The notes: generated by a model from the sequence alone, not told the origin. A stretch of 64,000 bases of DNA from Knoellia aerolata DSM 18566 (GCF_000768695.1 NZ_AVPL01000004.1:62001-126000); one strand, 5' to 3'. Positions 1 to 16,367 are shown, counted from the stretch's first letter. Program-made: numbers and translations.

Positions 1-1
1 G

Positions 2-1204
2 GCCCGCACGTCACGGTCGCAGGAGCTGCTCGACCGCTACGAGCACTCCCTCATCACGGTCTTCGGGACCCCGCAGCTCGTCCTCGAGCGCGGCGACGGT
101 GCCTGGGTCTGGGACGTCGACGGCAAGCGGTACCTCGACCTCGTCGGCGGCATCGCCGTCAACGCCCTCGGTCACAACCACCCCGCTCTCGTCGCCGCGG
201 TGTCGAAGCAGGTCGGCGAGATGGCGCACATCTCCAACTTCTTCACCTCCCGGGTCCAGGTCGAGCTCGCCGAGCGCGTCCTCGCGATCGCCGCCGCACC
301 GGAGGGATCCGGAGTGTTCTTCGCGAACTCGGGGGCCGAGGCCATCGAGGCCGCGATCAAGCTGTCGCGGCGCACTGGTCGCACCGGCATCGTCGCCGCC
401 GAGGGCGCCTTCCACGGACGCACCACGGGGGCCCTGGCCCTCACGCACAAGCCGGCCTACCGCACGCCCTTCGCGCCGCTCATCGAGCACGTGAGCCATG
501 TCCCCTTCAACGACGTCGACGCCCTGCGCGCCGCCGTGACGGGCTCGACCGCCGCGGTCGTCCTCGAGCCGGTCCAGGGTGAGGCGGGCGTGGTCGTCGC
601 GGACCCGGCATACCTGCGTGCCGCCCGCGAGATCACCACCGCCGCGGGCGCGCTGCTCGTCATCGACGAGGTCCAGTCCGGCGTCGGCCGTACCGGCGAC
701 TGGTTCGGGCACACGGCGAGCGGCATCGTCCCCGACGCGATGACCCTCGCCAAGGGCCTCGGCGGTGGGCTGCCCATCGGGGCACTCGTGACCTTCGGCC
801 CGGCCGTCACCGGGCTCCTCACCGCCGGGCAGCACGGCTCGACGTTCGGCGGCAACCCGCTCGTGGCGGCGGCGGCGCTGAGCGTGCTGGCCACCATCGA
901 GGCCGACGGCCTGCTGGACCACGTGACCCGCACCGGCGAGCACCTCGTCGACGCGGTGACCGCGCTCGAGCACCCCGACGTGGCCGGCGTCCGTGGACGG
1001 GGACTGCTGCGGGCCATCGTGCTGCGTTCCGACCTCGCCGCCGGAGTCACCGCCGCGGCGCGGGACGCCGGTTTCCTCGTCAACCCCGTGGCCCCCGACG
1101 CGCTCCGGCTCGTCCCCCCGCTCACCATCACCCGTGACGAGCTCGACCTCTTCGTCACCGCACTGCCCTCGCTCATCGCCACCACCAAGGAGTCGGCACC
1201 ATGA
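2..1204 (+). CDS. argD: Acetylornithine aminotransferase (5' end outside window)
   Basis: PLP-dependent class III aminotransferase that makes N-acetylornithine from N-acetylglutamate semialdehyde in arginine synthesis. The gene enters the window already open; the 400 visible residues begin just before the family's N-terminal stretch (YEHSLITVFGTPQLVLERG). The Schiff-base lysine lies in TLAKGLGGG (codon near position 752). Upstream of it are FFANSGAEAIEAA, which binds the PLP phosphate, and VIDEVQSGVGRTG, which holds the cofactor aspartate. Only the first few residues appear to be missing. The stop overlaps the argF start by four bases (ATGA), so the two genes are translationally coupled. Family assignment is firm. 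Use for succinyl-diaminopimelate in lysine synthesis, a known side activity of some ArgD proteins, cannot be judged here. Confidence 0.95.
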   Translation, partial: ARTSRSQELLDRYEHSLITVFGTPQLVLERGDGAWVWDVDGKRYLDLVGGIAVNALGHNHPALVAAVSKQVGEMAHISNFFTSRVQVELAERVLAIAAAPEGSGVFFANSGAEAIEAAIKLSRRTGRTGIVAAEGAFHGRTTGALALTHKPAYRTPFAPLIEHVSHVPFNDVDALRAAVTGSTAAVVLEPVQGEAGVVVADPAYLRAAREITTAAGALLVIDEVQSGVGRTGDWFGHTASGIVPDAMTLAKGLGGGLPIGALVTFGPAVTGLLTAGQHGSTFGGNPLVAAAALSVLATIEADGLLDHVTRTGEHLVDAVTALEHPDVAGVRGRGLLRAIVLRSDLAAGVTAAARDAGFLVNPVAPDALRLVPPLTITRDELDLFVTALPSLIATTKESAP

Positions 1205-2153
1205 CCACGACCGTCCGCCACTTCCTCCGGGACGACGACATCTCGCCGCAGGAGCAGGCCGAGATCCTCGACCGCGCCGCCGCCATCAAGTCGCGGCCGT
1301 TCAGCGACCGCACCCTGGAGGGTCCGCAGGTCGTCGCCGTCCTGTTCGACAAGCAGACCCTGCGCACGCAGGTCTCGTTCGCGGCGGCCATCGCCCACCT
1401 CGGAGGGTTCCCCCTCGTCATCGACGGCAAGCTCGCCCAGGTCGGGGTGCGCGAGTCGATCGCCGACGTCGCGCGCGTGCTGACCCGGGAGGCCACCGCG
1501 ATCGTGTGGCGCACCTACGGCCAGGAGCGCATCGAGGAGATGGCCGCGCACTCCAGCGTGCCGGTCGTCAACGCCCTCACCGACGAGTTCCACCCGTGCC
1601 AGATCCTCGCCGACCTCCTCACCATCAAGGAGCACAAGGGGCGGCTCGCCGGGCTGAGCTTCGCCTACGTCGGCGACGGGGCCAACAACATGAGCCACAG
1701 CTACCTGCTCGGCATGGCGATGTCGGGCCTGCACGTGCGCATCGGGACGCCGGCGACCTACCAGCCGCACCCGTCGGTGCTCGCCCGGGCCCGGGCGCTC
1801 GCCGCCGAGACCGGCGGGTCGGTGACGATCGTCGAGGACCCGGCCGAGGCCGTGGCGGGCGTGGACGTCGTCGCGACGGACACGTGGGTCTCCATGGGGT
1901 TCGAGAAGGAGAAGGAGTCGCGGCAGGGGTCGACCAGCCCGTTCGCCCGCTACGCGGTGAGCGCCGAGCTGATGGCCCTGGCCGCGTCGGACGCGATCTT
2001 CCTGCACTGCCTGCCGGCGTACCGCGGCTTCGAGGTCGACGCCTCGGTCATCGACGGGCCCCAGTCGGTCGTGTGGGACGAGTCCGAGAACCGGCTGCAC
2101 GCCCAGAAGGCGGTGCTGTCGTGGCTCGTCGAGAAGTCCGGCGGTGACCGCCG

Positions 2154-2157
<4 letters not shown>
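1201..2157 (+). CDS. argF: Ornithine carbamoyltransferase
   Basis: Transfers carbamoyl phosphate to ornithine, giving citrulline (cytoplasmic, arginine pathway). The 318-residue length is typical. Family marks are DEFHPCQILADL (about residue 129), DTWVSMG (ornithine loop), HCLPAYRG (catalytic cysteine) and the C-terminal ENRLHAQKAVL. The carbamoyl-phosphate loop, usually S-T-R-T-R, reads FDKQTLRTQVSF here, so the first Thr and the last Arg are changed. From memory, similar TLRTQ loops occur in other Micrococcales, so this is probably a lineage variant and not a defect. The ATG start overlaps the argD stop, and the stop overlaps the argR start (ATGA at both junctions). Confidence 0.94.
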
Positions 2158-4719
<2,562 letters not shown>

Positions 4720-5886
4720 TCTCGTCACGCACGCGCCGCTTCACGTCGTCCGGCGCACAGCTCACGTCGACCGCGGTGCGGGCGAGGTCGGCCAGCCCGT
4801 CCTCGTCCAGGTCGAGCAGGTCGGCGGCGATGGCGTACTCCCGCCCCAGGGTGGTGCCGAACATCGGGGGGTCGTCGCTGTTGACCGTGACGACGACACC
4901 GGCGTCGCGCAGCGCCCGGATCGGGTGCTCGGCCAGGTCCGCGACGCAGCGGGTGGCGACGTTCGACGTCGGGCACACCTCGAGCGGGATGCGCTCGGCG
5001 ACGAGTCGCTCGACGAGGGCGGGGTCGTCCACGGCCCGGATCCCGTGGCCGATGCGTTCGGCGCCCAGGGCGTCGAGGGCGTCCCACACCGACTGGGCGT
5101 CGGTCGACTCGCCCGCGTGGGGCAGGGATCGCAGGCCGGCCGCCCGGGCACGGTCGAAGTGCGGGGCGAACTGTCGCCGCGGCACCTCGGGACCCCCGAG
5201 GCCGAAGCCGACGAGTGCGCTCGGTCCGTGCTCGAGCGCGTAGCCCAGCGTCGCGTCGGCCGACTCCAGACCTGCCTCACCGGGGATGTCGTAGATCCAG
5301 CGCAGGACGATGCCGTGGTCCCGCTCCGCCATGCGCCGGGCGTCCTCGATCGCCTCGGTGTAGGCCTCGATCGGGATGCCGGCCCGCACGCTGGTGAACG
5401 GCGTCATCGTCAGCTCGGCATAGCGGACTCGTTGCGCCGCCAGACCTTCCGCCACCTCGTACGTGAGCAGGTGGAGGTCTTCCGGGGTGCGAAGGAGCGA
5501 GACGACGGCGAGGTAGACGTCGATGAAGTGGGCGAAGTCGGAGAACCTGTAGAAGTCGCGGAGCGCCTCGATCCCGTGCGGCACACCGGAGTCCGGGTGA
5601 CGCTCCGCCAGCCGTGCCACCGTCTCGGGCCGCGCCGACCCGACGTGGTGCACGTGCAGCTCCGCCTTGGGCAAGCCGGAGATGAACCCCGCGTATGCCG
5701 TGTGCCTGCCGTGCGTGTCTGCTGCCTCATCGGTCATGGCCGGCAGTCTCTCAGCCGGAGAGCGACCCGGTGGCGCCCGCCAACCCTGGCGTGGGGGAGG
5801 TGCGCGGTGGCTACACCGGGGTGTTCGACGACCACCCCGCGACGCGCGTGGTCGTCCACTGCGACGCCCGTGGCAGGCTGGCGCTC

Positions 5887-7146
5887 GTGAACGACATCCT
5901 CGCGGAACTGCAGTGGCGCGGCCTCGTGGCCCAGACCACGGACGAGAGCGCCCTGCGGGACGCCCTGACCGGGGGGCAGGTCACGGCCTACTGCGGCTTC
6001 GACCCGACGGCACCGTCCCTGCACTTCGGCAACCTCGTCCAGCTCGTGGTTCTGCGGCACCTGCAGCGGGCCGGCCACCGCGTCATCTGTCTCGTCGGAG
6101 GGTCCACCGGCCTCATCGGCGACCCGCGGCCGAGCTCGGAGCGGGTGCTCAAGACCAAGGAGCAGACGGCCGAGTGGGTGGGGCGCATCCAGGAGCAGGT
6201 GCAGCCCTTCCTCGAGTTCGGGGGGGACAACGCCGCGGTGATGGTCAACAACCTCGACTGGACCGAGCCCATGTCGGCGCTGGACTTCCTGCGCGACATC
6301 GGCAAGCACTTCCGCGTCAACCAGATGGTGAGGAAGGAGGCGGTCGCGGCCCGGCTCGCCTCGGACGAGGGGATCTCGTACACGGAGTTCAGCTACCAGA
6401 TCCTCCAGGGGCTCGACTTCCTCGAGCTCTACCGCTCGCACGGATGCACGCTCCAGACCGGGGGGCAGGACCAGTGGGGCAACCTCACCGCCGGCTCCGA
6501 CCTCATCCACAAGGTCGAGGGCGAGTCGGTGCACCTGCTCACGACCCCCCTGGTCACCGACGCCGCGGGCAACAAGTTCGGCAAGAGCGAGGGCAACGCC
6601 GTCTGGCTCTCCGCCGACATGACCAGCCCCTACGCCTTCTACCAGTACTGGGTCAACGTCGAGGACGCCTCCGTGGTCAAGCTGCTGAAGATCTTCACCG
6701 ACCGGACGCACGAGGAGGTCGCCGAGCTCGAGCGACAGGTGACGGAGGAGCCCTTCCGCAGGGCGGCCCAGCGCACCCTCGCCGCCGACGTCACGACCCT
6801 GGTCCACGGGCCCGCGGCGACGGCGTCGGTCCAGGCGGCCTCCGAGGCCCTGTTCGGCAAGGGCGACCTCGCCGCCCTCGACGCCGCGACGTTGCGGGAC
6901 GCGACCGCCGAGCTGCCCGGGGGAGAGGTGTCCCCGGGGATGACGATGACCGACGCGCTCGTGGCCGTGGGACTCGTGGACTCCCGCAACGCGGCACGGC
7001 GTGCGATCGGTGACGGCGGGGCCTCGGTCAACGGCAAGAAGGTCACCGATCCCGAGCTCACGCTCGGTGACGAGCACTTCCTGCACGGCTCCGTGGCCAT
7101 CCTCAGGCGCGGGCGCAAGTCCATGGCGGCGGGTCGCAAGGCCTAG
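5887..7146 (+). CDS. tyrS: Tyrosyl-tRNA synthetase
   Basis: Class I aminoacyl-tRNA synthetase that charges tRNA-Tyr. The protein has 419 residues from the GTG at 5887. The frame is open further upstream, but the usual family start is VNDILAELQWRGL, and an earlier start would add an unrelated 60-residue tail. The HIGH-equivalent is PSLHFGNLV (near residue 46) and the KMSKS-equivalent is KFGKSEGNA. DQWGNLTAG marks the tyrosine pocket. A C-terminal S4 RNA-binding domain ends at RRGRKSMAAGRKA. A short hairpin (7149-7165, 6-bp stem, no T-run) follows the stop. The gene is monocistronic here because the rRNA operon follows. Confidence 0.95.
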   Translation: MNDILAELQWRGLVAQTTDESALRDALTGGQVTAYCGFDPTAPSLHFGNLVQLVVLRHLQRAGHRVICLVGGSTGLIGDPRPSSERVLKTKEQTAEWVGRIQEQVQPFLEFGGDNAAVMVNNLDWTEPMSALDFLRDIGKHFRVNQMVRKEAVAARLASDEGISYTEFSYQILQGLDFLELYRSHGCTLQTGGQDQWGNLTAGSDLIHKVEGESVHLLTTPLVTDAAGNKFGKSEGNAVWLSADMTSPYAFYQYWVNVEDASVVKLLKIFTDRTHEEVAELERQVTEEPFRRAAQRTLAADVTTLVHGPAATASVQAASEALFGKGDLAALDAATLRDATAELPGGEVSPGMTMTDALVAVGLVDSRNAARRAIGDGGASVNGKKVTDPELTLGDEHFLHGSVAILRRGRKSMAAGRKA

Positions 7147-7213
7147 AACCGTTGTGTCGCAACGGAATCGCGAAGGTATGGGCGCTCCAGCACCACGCGA
7201 GGGCAGGGCCGAT

Positions 7214-7243
7214 TTGTGTTCTGCGGAGAACGTCCTCTAATGT
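7214..7243 (+). promoter_or_regulatory. rRNA promoter P1
   Basis: TTGTGT and TAATGT are separated by 18 bases. The spacer holds an inverted repeat, GTTCT-GCGG-AGAAC. This is the most upstream and most consensus-like candidate promoter of the rRNA leader. Confidence 0.6.
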
Positions 7244-7360
7244 TCTCGACGTCAGCCCGACAGGGAGGAACGGACACCACCGCGTGAGGCCCAGCGCCTC
7301 GCACGAAGTAGGCCGGTCCCGGGGCAGACCCCAACAGCCAGACACGACGGAAACGCCGCG

Positions 7361-7390
7361 GACGGAGCAACGCCCAGAGGGTGTTACGGT
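7361..7390 (+). promoter_or_regulatory. rRNA promoter P2 (first of three related copies)
   Basis: The -10 is TACGGT at 7385-7390 and a GACGGA -35-like block lies 18 bases upstream. The spacer and -10 (AGAGGGTGTTACGGTTGG) match P3 and P4, which suggests tandem duplication. Confidence 0.5.
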
Positions 7391-7427
7391 TGGGAAAGTC
7401 CACACCGACAGCTGCGGAGACGCGAAG

Positions 7428-7456
7428 TTGGAGTAGCGCCGAAAGGCAGTTACAGT
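7428..7456 (+). promoter_or_regulatory. rRNA promoter P3 (second of three related copies)
   Basis: TTGGAG and TACAGT are separated by 17 bases. The block CCGAAAGGCAGTTACAGTGG aligns with P2 and P4. Its -10 lies 66 bases after that of P2. Confidence 0.6.
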
Positions 7457-7496
7457 GGCACCGCCCACCAGGCCACACCAGCGCGAGACGCCGGTG

Positions 7497-7525
7497 TGGA
7501 ACGGCCGCCGAGAGGCTGCTACGGT
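7497..7525 (+). promoter_or_regulatory. rRNA promoter P4 (third of three related copies)
   Basis: TGGAAC and TACGGT are separated by 17 bases. The block CCGAGAGGCTGCTACGGTGG is nearly the same as P3, and the -10 lies 69 bases further on. Confidence 0.55.
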
Positions 7526-7673
7526 GGGAGCCCGCCAAGATCCAAGCGCGATCATGACCGGCCCGCTCAGCGAGCGGATCACGGATTTGACGCCCAAGCA
7601 TGGACGCGGGTAAGTTTGAACAGTTGCCCCGGATCACGACTCACCGAGTCGGGTGATGGTGCGCGTCCGAACC

Positions 7674-7690
7674 TTGAGAACTCAACAGCG
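7674..7690 (+). promoter_or_regulatory. boxA-like antitermination element, 16S leader
   Basis: The sequence TTGAGAACTCAACAGCG reappears in a related form (TTGAGAACTACACAG, 9708-9722) in the 16S-23S spacer. This is how the Nus-dependent boxA elements of actinobacterial rRNA operons are placed. The NusB partner is encoded at 53328. Confidence 0.6.
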
Positions 7691-7887
7691 TGTCAAAAAT
7701 CGATGCCAATTACCTCGTCTCGAGGTGGTGGCGAGCCGGCCTCAGGTCGGGGAGCGATCACTCTCGAACGAAAATCCTTTGGTTGACAATGATCATCTAG
7801 CAATAGCTAGTTGTTCTTGCTCAGCCAGTGTGACAACCCTTCATCGGGTTTAGTTTTGTCCGGTCCTTCGGGATCGGGCGCTGAACA

Positions 7888-12857
<4,970 letters not shown>

Positions 12858-12953
12858 ATTAAAAAGAATGCTTCGCGTCCACTGTGCAGTTCCCGAGATA
12901 CGGTCGGCTGTTCCCACCTCCGAGTGGTGAACCCGATTGACATCTCCATAGAG

Positions 12954-13071
12954 TTTCGGCTGTCATAGCGAAGGGGAAACGCCCGGCTCCATTCCGAACC
13001 CGGAAGCTAAGCCCTTCAGCGCCGATGGTACTGCACTGGTGACGGTGTGGGAGAGTAGGACGCAGCCGGAC
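12954..13071 (+). rRNA. rrf: 5S ribosomal RNA
   Basis: The ends TTCGGCTGTC and GCAGCCGGA pair as the terminal helix. The body contains CCCGGCTCCATTCCGAACCC and GCCGATGGTACTGC. It is about 118 bases, lies 96 bases after the 23S gene and closes the operon in the standard 16S-23S-5S order. Confidence 0.95.
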
Positions 13072-13080
13072 ATACTTTCC

Positions 13081-13113
13081 AGAAATGGCCCGCCGATTCG
13101 GCGGGCCATTTCT
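13081..13113 (+). terminator. rRNA operon terminator
   Basis: A perfect 15-bp stem (AGAAATGGCCCGCCG with its complement) around a 3-base ATT loop, followed by CATTTCC, starts 9 bases after 5S. This is a strong intrinsic-type terminator. Confidence 0.9.
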
Positions 13114-13172
13114 CATTTCCGGCCCCTTTCTCGGTCGGAATTCATGACGGACGCGCACGAGCGCGGTCGTCC

Positions 13173-13178
13173 TAGACT
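13173..13178 (+). promoter_or_regulatory. -10 element upstream of the TPR gene
   Basis: TAGACT lies 53 bases before the ATG at 13232, which predicts a leader of roughly 45-50 bases. No clear -35 is visible. Confidence 0.45.
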
Positions 13179-13231
13179 GTGTGTGCTCCGGTGGCGCCCC
13201 GCGCCGCCCCGACGGCCCCTGGAGGCTTCCG

Positions 13232-14218
13232 ATGACTGACGAGAATCGCGGACCACGACGCGCGGGCGGACGGGACGACTCCCGTCGTGATGGCCCCGGT
13301 CGTGAGGGCGGCTCCCGCGGTCGCGAGGCCAGTGGCCGTCCCCCGCGCAGCTCGGGTGCTCCCGACCGCGGTCGAGCCGGCTCCCGGGACGACCGGCGCG
13401 GCGACTCCCGCGACGACCGCGGGCGGGACGGTGGCCGTCCCGCGCGTGGAGGAGTGGACCGGGACGACAGGGGCGGCCCGCGGCTGGTGCCCAAGACGGG
13501 CCGGCGACCCGAGCCGAGCATCCCGGACGGGGTCACCGGCAAGGAGCTCGACCGGTCGGTCCACCAGCAGCTGAGGACCTTGAGCAAGGAGAACGCCGAC
13601 GGGGTGGCCAAGCACCTCGTCATGGTCGCCGCCCTGCTCGAGGCCGACGAGCTCGAGAACGCCATGGCCCACGCGGAGACCGCGGTCCGTCGCGCCGGAC
13701 GCGTGCCGGCAGCGCGGGAGGCCCTCGGGATGGTGGCCTACCGTTCCGGTGACTTCGCTCGGGCTCTCGGGGAGTTCCGCACCGTGCGCCGGATCAGCGG
13801 CTCGGACCACCTTCTCCCGCTCATGGTCGACTGCGAGCGGGGACTGGGGCGCCACGAGCGGGCTCTCGACCTCGCGCAGTCCCCGGAGGCGAAGCGGTTG
13901 CCCAAGGAGGAGCGGGTCGAGCTCACCATCGTCATCAGCGGCATCCGGCGAGACCTCGGCCAGACCGACGCGGCCCTGGTCGCCCTGCAGATCCCCGAGC
14001 TGAAGAAGCACAACCAGCCGCGGCTGGCGTATGCGTACGCCGACACGTTGCTCGGGCTCGGCCGGACCGACGAGGCCCGCGAGTGGTTCCAGCGGGCGGC
14101 CGACGCCGACGTGGAGTACGAGACCGATGCCGTGGAGCGGCTCGAGGAGCTCGACGGCGTGAGCCCGACCGACCTGCTCGGGGGTGCCGACGAGGACGAG
14201 GACGAGGTCGACGAGTGA
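13232..14218 (+). CDS. TPR-repeat protein with Arg/Gly/Asp-rich N-terminal tail
   Basis: Predicted cytoplasmic protein of 328 residues. Residues 1 to about 85 are an unstructured R/G/D/S-rich tail, rich in RDDR and GRD motifs. The rest is helical with tetratricopeptide-like repeats (HLVMVAALLEADELENAMAHA; REALGMVAYRSGDFARALGEF; YADTLLGLGRTDEAREWFQRA). The acidic C-terminus ends GGADEDEDEVDE. The start at 13232 follows GGAGG with a 6-base gap. The homologous position in M. tuberculosis (Rv1691, from memory) also holds a TPR protein just before a HAD phosphatase. The function is unknown; the basic tail could bind RNA or ribosomes, which is speculation. Confidence 0.85.
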   Translation: MTDENRGPRRAGGRDDSRRDGPGREGGSRGREASGRPPRSSGAPDRGRAGSRDDRRGDSRDDRGRDGGRPARGGVDRDDRGGPRLVPKTGRRPEPSIPDGVTGKELDRSVHQQLRTLSKENADGVAKHLVMVAALLEADELENAMAHAETAVRRAGRVPAAREALGMVAYRSGDFARALGEFRTVRRISGSDHLLPLMVDCERGLGRHERALDLAQSPEAKRLPKEERVELTIVISGIRRDLGQTDAALVALQIPELKKHNQPRLAYAYADTLLGLGRTDEAREWFQRAADADVEYETDAVERLEELDGVSPTDLLGGADEDEDEVDE

Positions 14219-15123
14219 GGCTGGTCGACCGGTACGACGCGCTCATCGTCGACCTCGACGGCGTCGTCTACCGCGGCGACCCGGCGGTCCCGCACGCGGT
14301 CGAGGAGCTGTCGACGGCCGGCCTCCCCGTCCAGTTCGCGACGAACAACGCCTCTCGACCTCCGTCGGAGGTGGGCGACCACCTGCGACGTCTCGGGCTC
14401 GCCGTCGACGACACCTCCGTGGCCACGAGCAGCCAGGCGGCGGCGTGGGTCCTCACTCGGCACGTGGCCGTCGGCGCCCGGGTCCTCGCGATCGGAGGAC
14501 CCGGGGTGTCCGACGCCCTGCGAGAGCAGGGCTTCGTGCCGGTGACCTCGGCGGCGGACCAGCCGGCGGCGGTCGTGCAGGGCTACGGCCCCGCGGTGAC
14601 CGCGGACGACCTGGCCCAGGCGGCATACGCCGTGCAGGGCGGTGCCCTGTGGCTGGCCACCAACACCGACCACACCCTTCCCACCGCGGCCGGCTTCGCG
14701 CCGGGCAACGGAGCGCTCGTCCTCGCGGTCGGTGCCGCCGTCGGGCGCGGACCCGAGCTCGTCGCCGGGAAGCCGGACGAACCCCTGTACCTCCTGTGCG
14801 CCGAGCGGCTCGGGGTGGACCCCAGCCGCATCCTCGCCATCGGCGACCGCCTCGAGACCGACATCGAGGGGGCCACCGCGGCGGGGATGGACTCGTTGCT
14901 CGTGCTCACCGGTGTGCACGGCGTGCGCGACGCCCTGACGGCGCGGCGCGCGGCACGACCGACGTGGATCGCGGCCGACCTGCGGGCGCTCTCGGCCGAC
15001 GAGCGGGATCTCGAGCCGGCTGCGAAGGCGCTGCGCGAGGAGTGGGCTGTCCGTGACGACGCGCCGGCGGGGGCCGACATCAGCCGCGCGATGCCACCGG
15101 TGCTGGCGTCGCTCTCCGACTGA
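14215..15123 (+). CDS. HAD superfamily (class IIA) phosphatase
   Basis: Predicted sugar-phosphate or phosphoglycolate phosphatase of the NagD/PGP type, 302 residues. Motif I is DLDGVVYRGD (nucleophile Asp with acid/base Asp). Motif II is FATNNASR. Motif III/IV includes VAGKPDEP with downstream ILAIGDRLETDIEGA. The cap insertion between motifs II and III is the class II type. The GTG start overlaps the TPR gene stop (GTGA), so the two are co-translated. Their pairing is conserved in other actinobacteria. The physiological substrate cannot be read from the sequence. Confidence 0.9.
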   Translation: MRLVDRYDALIVDLDGVVYRGDPAVPHAVEELSTAGLPVQFATNNASRPPSEVGDHLRRLGLAVDDTSVATSSQAAAWVLTRHVAVGARVLAIGGPGVSDALREQGFVPVTSAADQPAAVVQGYGPAVTADDLAQAAYAVQGGALWLATNTDHTLPTAAGFAPGNGALVLAVGAAVGRGPELVAGKPDEPLYLLCAERLGVDPSRILAIGDRLETDIEGATAAGMDSLLVLTGVHGVRDALTARRAARPTWIAADLRALSADERDLEPAAKALREEWAVRDDAPAGADISRAMPPVLASLSD

Positions 15124-15161
15124 GCTCCACGCAGCTCCGGCTGCGGACGGGCGTGGCCGAG

Positions 15162-15167
15162 TAGCGT
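15162..15167 (+). promoter_or_regulatory. -10 element upstream of the Lys/Ala/Thr-rich gene
   Basis: TAGCGT lies 33 bases before the AGGAGG-led ATG at 15201. A small hairpin, GCAGC-TCCG-GCTGC (15131-15144), lies between it and the upstream gene. Confidence 0.4.
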
Positions 15168-15200
15168 GTGCGACAACCACCCCGAACCACAGGAGGAACC

Positions 15201-16121
15201 ATGGCCAAGCGGTCGATGATCCAGGGATATGTCGAGCTCGCCTCCGGGCTGGGCGAGATGACCAAGAGCGCTGCCCGGGACGCAGCAGCCGAGCTCGTCG
15301 CCCTGACCAACAACGACCTCTCGCCGAAGAAGGTCACCAAGCAGGCGGGCAAGCTCGCCGACGAGCTGGTCGCCGCCGCCAACACCAACCGCCGCAACCT
15401 CGTCGCCCTCGTGCGCGCCGAGGTCGACAAGGCCGTCGGCCGCCTCGATGTCGCCACCCTGCAGCAGGAGCTGTCACAGGTGTCCGCGACCGTGCACTCC
15501 CTCCGCGGACAGGTCGAGGACCTCGCCAGCACGCTCTCGGGCCGTTCGGTCGCGACCGTCGGCACCGCCGCCACCGGAGTGAGCACGGTGGCCGACGCCG
15601 CCGGTGACGCGGTGGCCGACACCGCCGCCGCGACCACGGCGCCGGTGACGGCGACACCGACCCGCCGCCCAGCCCGATCGTCCCTGAAGAAGACGGCGTC
15701 GACGCCCGCGAAGACGGCGACGTCCACGACGTCCTCGCCTCGGAAGGCTGCGGCGAAGACGGCGACGCCCACGACGTCCACCGCGAAGAAGTCCACCGCG
15801 AAGAAGTCCACGGGCACCAAGGCGACGGCCAGAAAGACGACGGGCACGACGTCGTCGACCAGGAAGTCGACGGCCACGAAGGCGACGGCGAAGAGGTCCA
15901 CCGGCGCTGCCTCCTCCGCGAAGAAGACGGCCTCGTCGACCTCGACGGCGAAGACGTCCACCGCCGCGAAGACGTCGGCGACCAAGGCGTCGCCGACGAA
16001 GACGTCGGCCTCCCGCACGTCCCCGGCGAGGAAGACCTCGACCCCCACGACGTCGTCGACCGCGAAGAAGGCGTCGGCCGGGACGCCGTCGAGCAGCTCG
16101 GCGTCGGCGGGCAGCGCGTGA
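15201..16121 (+). CDS. Lys/Ala/Ser/Thr-rich low-complexity protein (phasin- or histone H1-like layout)
   Basis: Predicted protein of 306 residues in two parts. Residues 1 to about 115 are a helical, coiled-coil-prone domain (GYVELASGLGEMTKSAARDA; LRGQVEDLASTLSGRS) resembling polyhydroxyalkanoate-granule or phasin-like proteins. Residues from about 150 to the end are nearly all K, S, T, A, P and R in short repeats such as TAKKSTAKKST and TARKTTGTTS, like histone H1 tails and mycobacterial HupB/Lsr2-type basic tails. An excellent AGGAGG precedes the ATG by 4 bases. Nucleoid binding is a reasonable guess, granule association an alternative; neither is shown. A very long antisense ORF over this repeat is an artefact of composition. 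Confidence 0.8.
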   Translation: MAKRSMIQGYVELASGLGEMTKSAARDAAAELVALTNNDLSPKKVTKQAGKLADELVAAANTNRRNLVALVRAEVDKAVGRLDVATLQQELSQVSATVHSLRGQVEDLASTLSGRSVATVGTAATGVSTVADAAGDAVADTAAATTAPVTATPTRRPARSSLKKTASTPAKTATSTTSSPRKAAAKTATPTTSTAKKSTAKKSTGTKATARKTTGTTSSTRKSTATKATAKRSTGAASSAKKTASSTSTAKTSTAAKTSATKASPTKTSASRTSPARKTSTPTTSSTAKKASAGTPSSSSASAGSA

Positions 16122-16366
16122 GCGAGCACCCCCACGCCGTGCCGGAGGTCGAGGCCGACGCGGTGCCGGCGCCGACCCACGCACCGGGGGGGTCCGCCGA
16201 CCCTCCGGGAGCCGGTTCGGACGCCCCCGAGACGGGCGACCTCGTCATCGACGCCGCCCTGCGCGACCTCGCGGCAGCGCCCGAGGACGACCTCGACGCG
16301 CAGATCGAGCGCGGCGAGCAGGTCCAGCGCACCCTGCAGGGCCGTCTCGGCGACCTGGGCGGCTGA
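16118..16366 (+). CDS. Small acidic hypothetical protein
   Basis: An 82-residue protein starting at a GTG that overlaps the previous stop (GTGA). The first half is Pro/Ala/Asp-rich. The second half (DLVIDAALRDLAAAPEDDLD, then QIERGEQVQRTLQGRLGDLGG) looks like the small conserved protein that sits before tlyA in mycobacteria (Rv1693, from memory). No known domain or catalytic motif is visible. Reality is supported by position, coupling and a conserved-looking C-terminus. Confidence 0.65.
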   Translation: MSEHPHAVPEVEADAVPAPTHAPGGSADPPGAGSDAPETGDLVIDAALRDLAAAPEDDLDAQIERGEQVQRTLQGRLGDLGG

Positions 16367-16367
16367 C

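Larger units (their letters stand above)
7147..7887 (+). promoter_or_regulatory. rRNA operon promoter and leader region
   Basis: This 741-base stretch has no credible gene. It contains at least four sigma-A-like promoters, listed separately, a boxA-like antitermination element, and a leader hairpin CCGGTCC-TTCG-GGATCGG just before the 16S gene. A TTGACA at 7783-7788 is followed after 17 bases only by GCTAGT. That could be a fifth promoter with a poor -10, or part of a processing stem. A weak hairpin at 7149-7165 may end tyrS transcription. Short ORFs here have no ribosome binding sites and no recognisable products. Confidence 0.85.
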
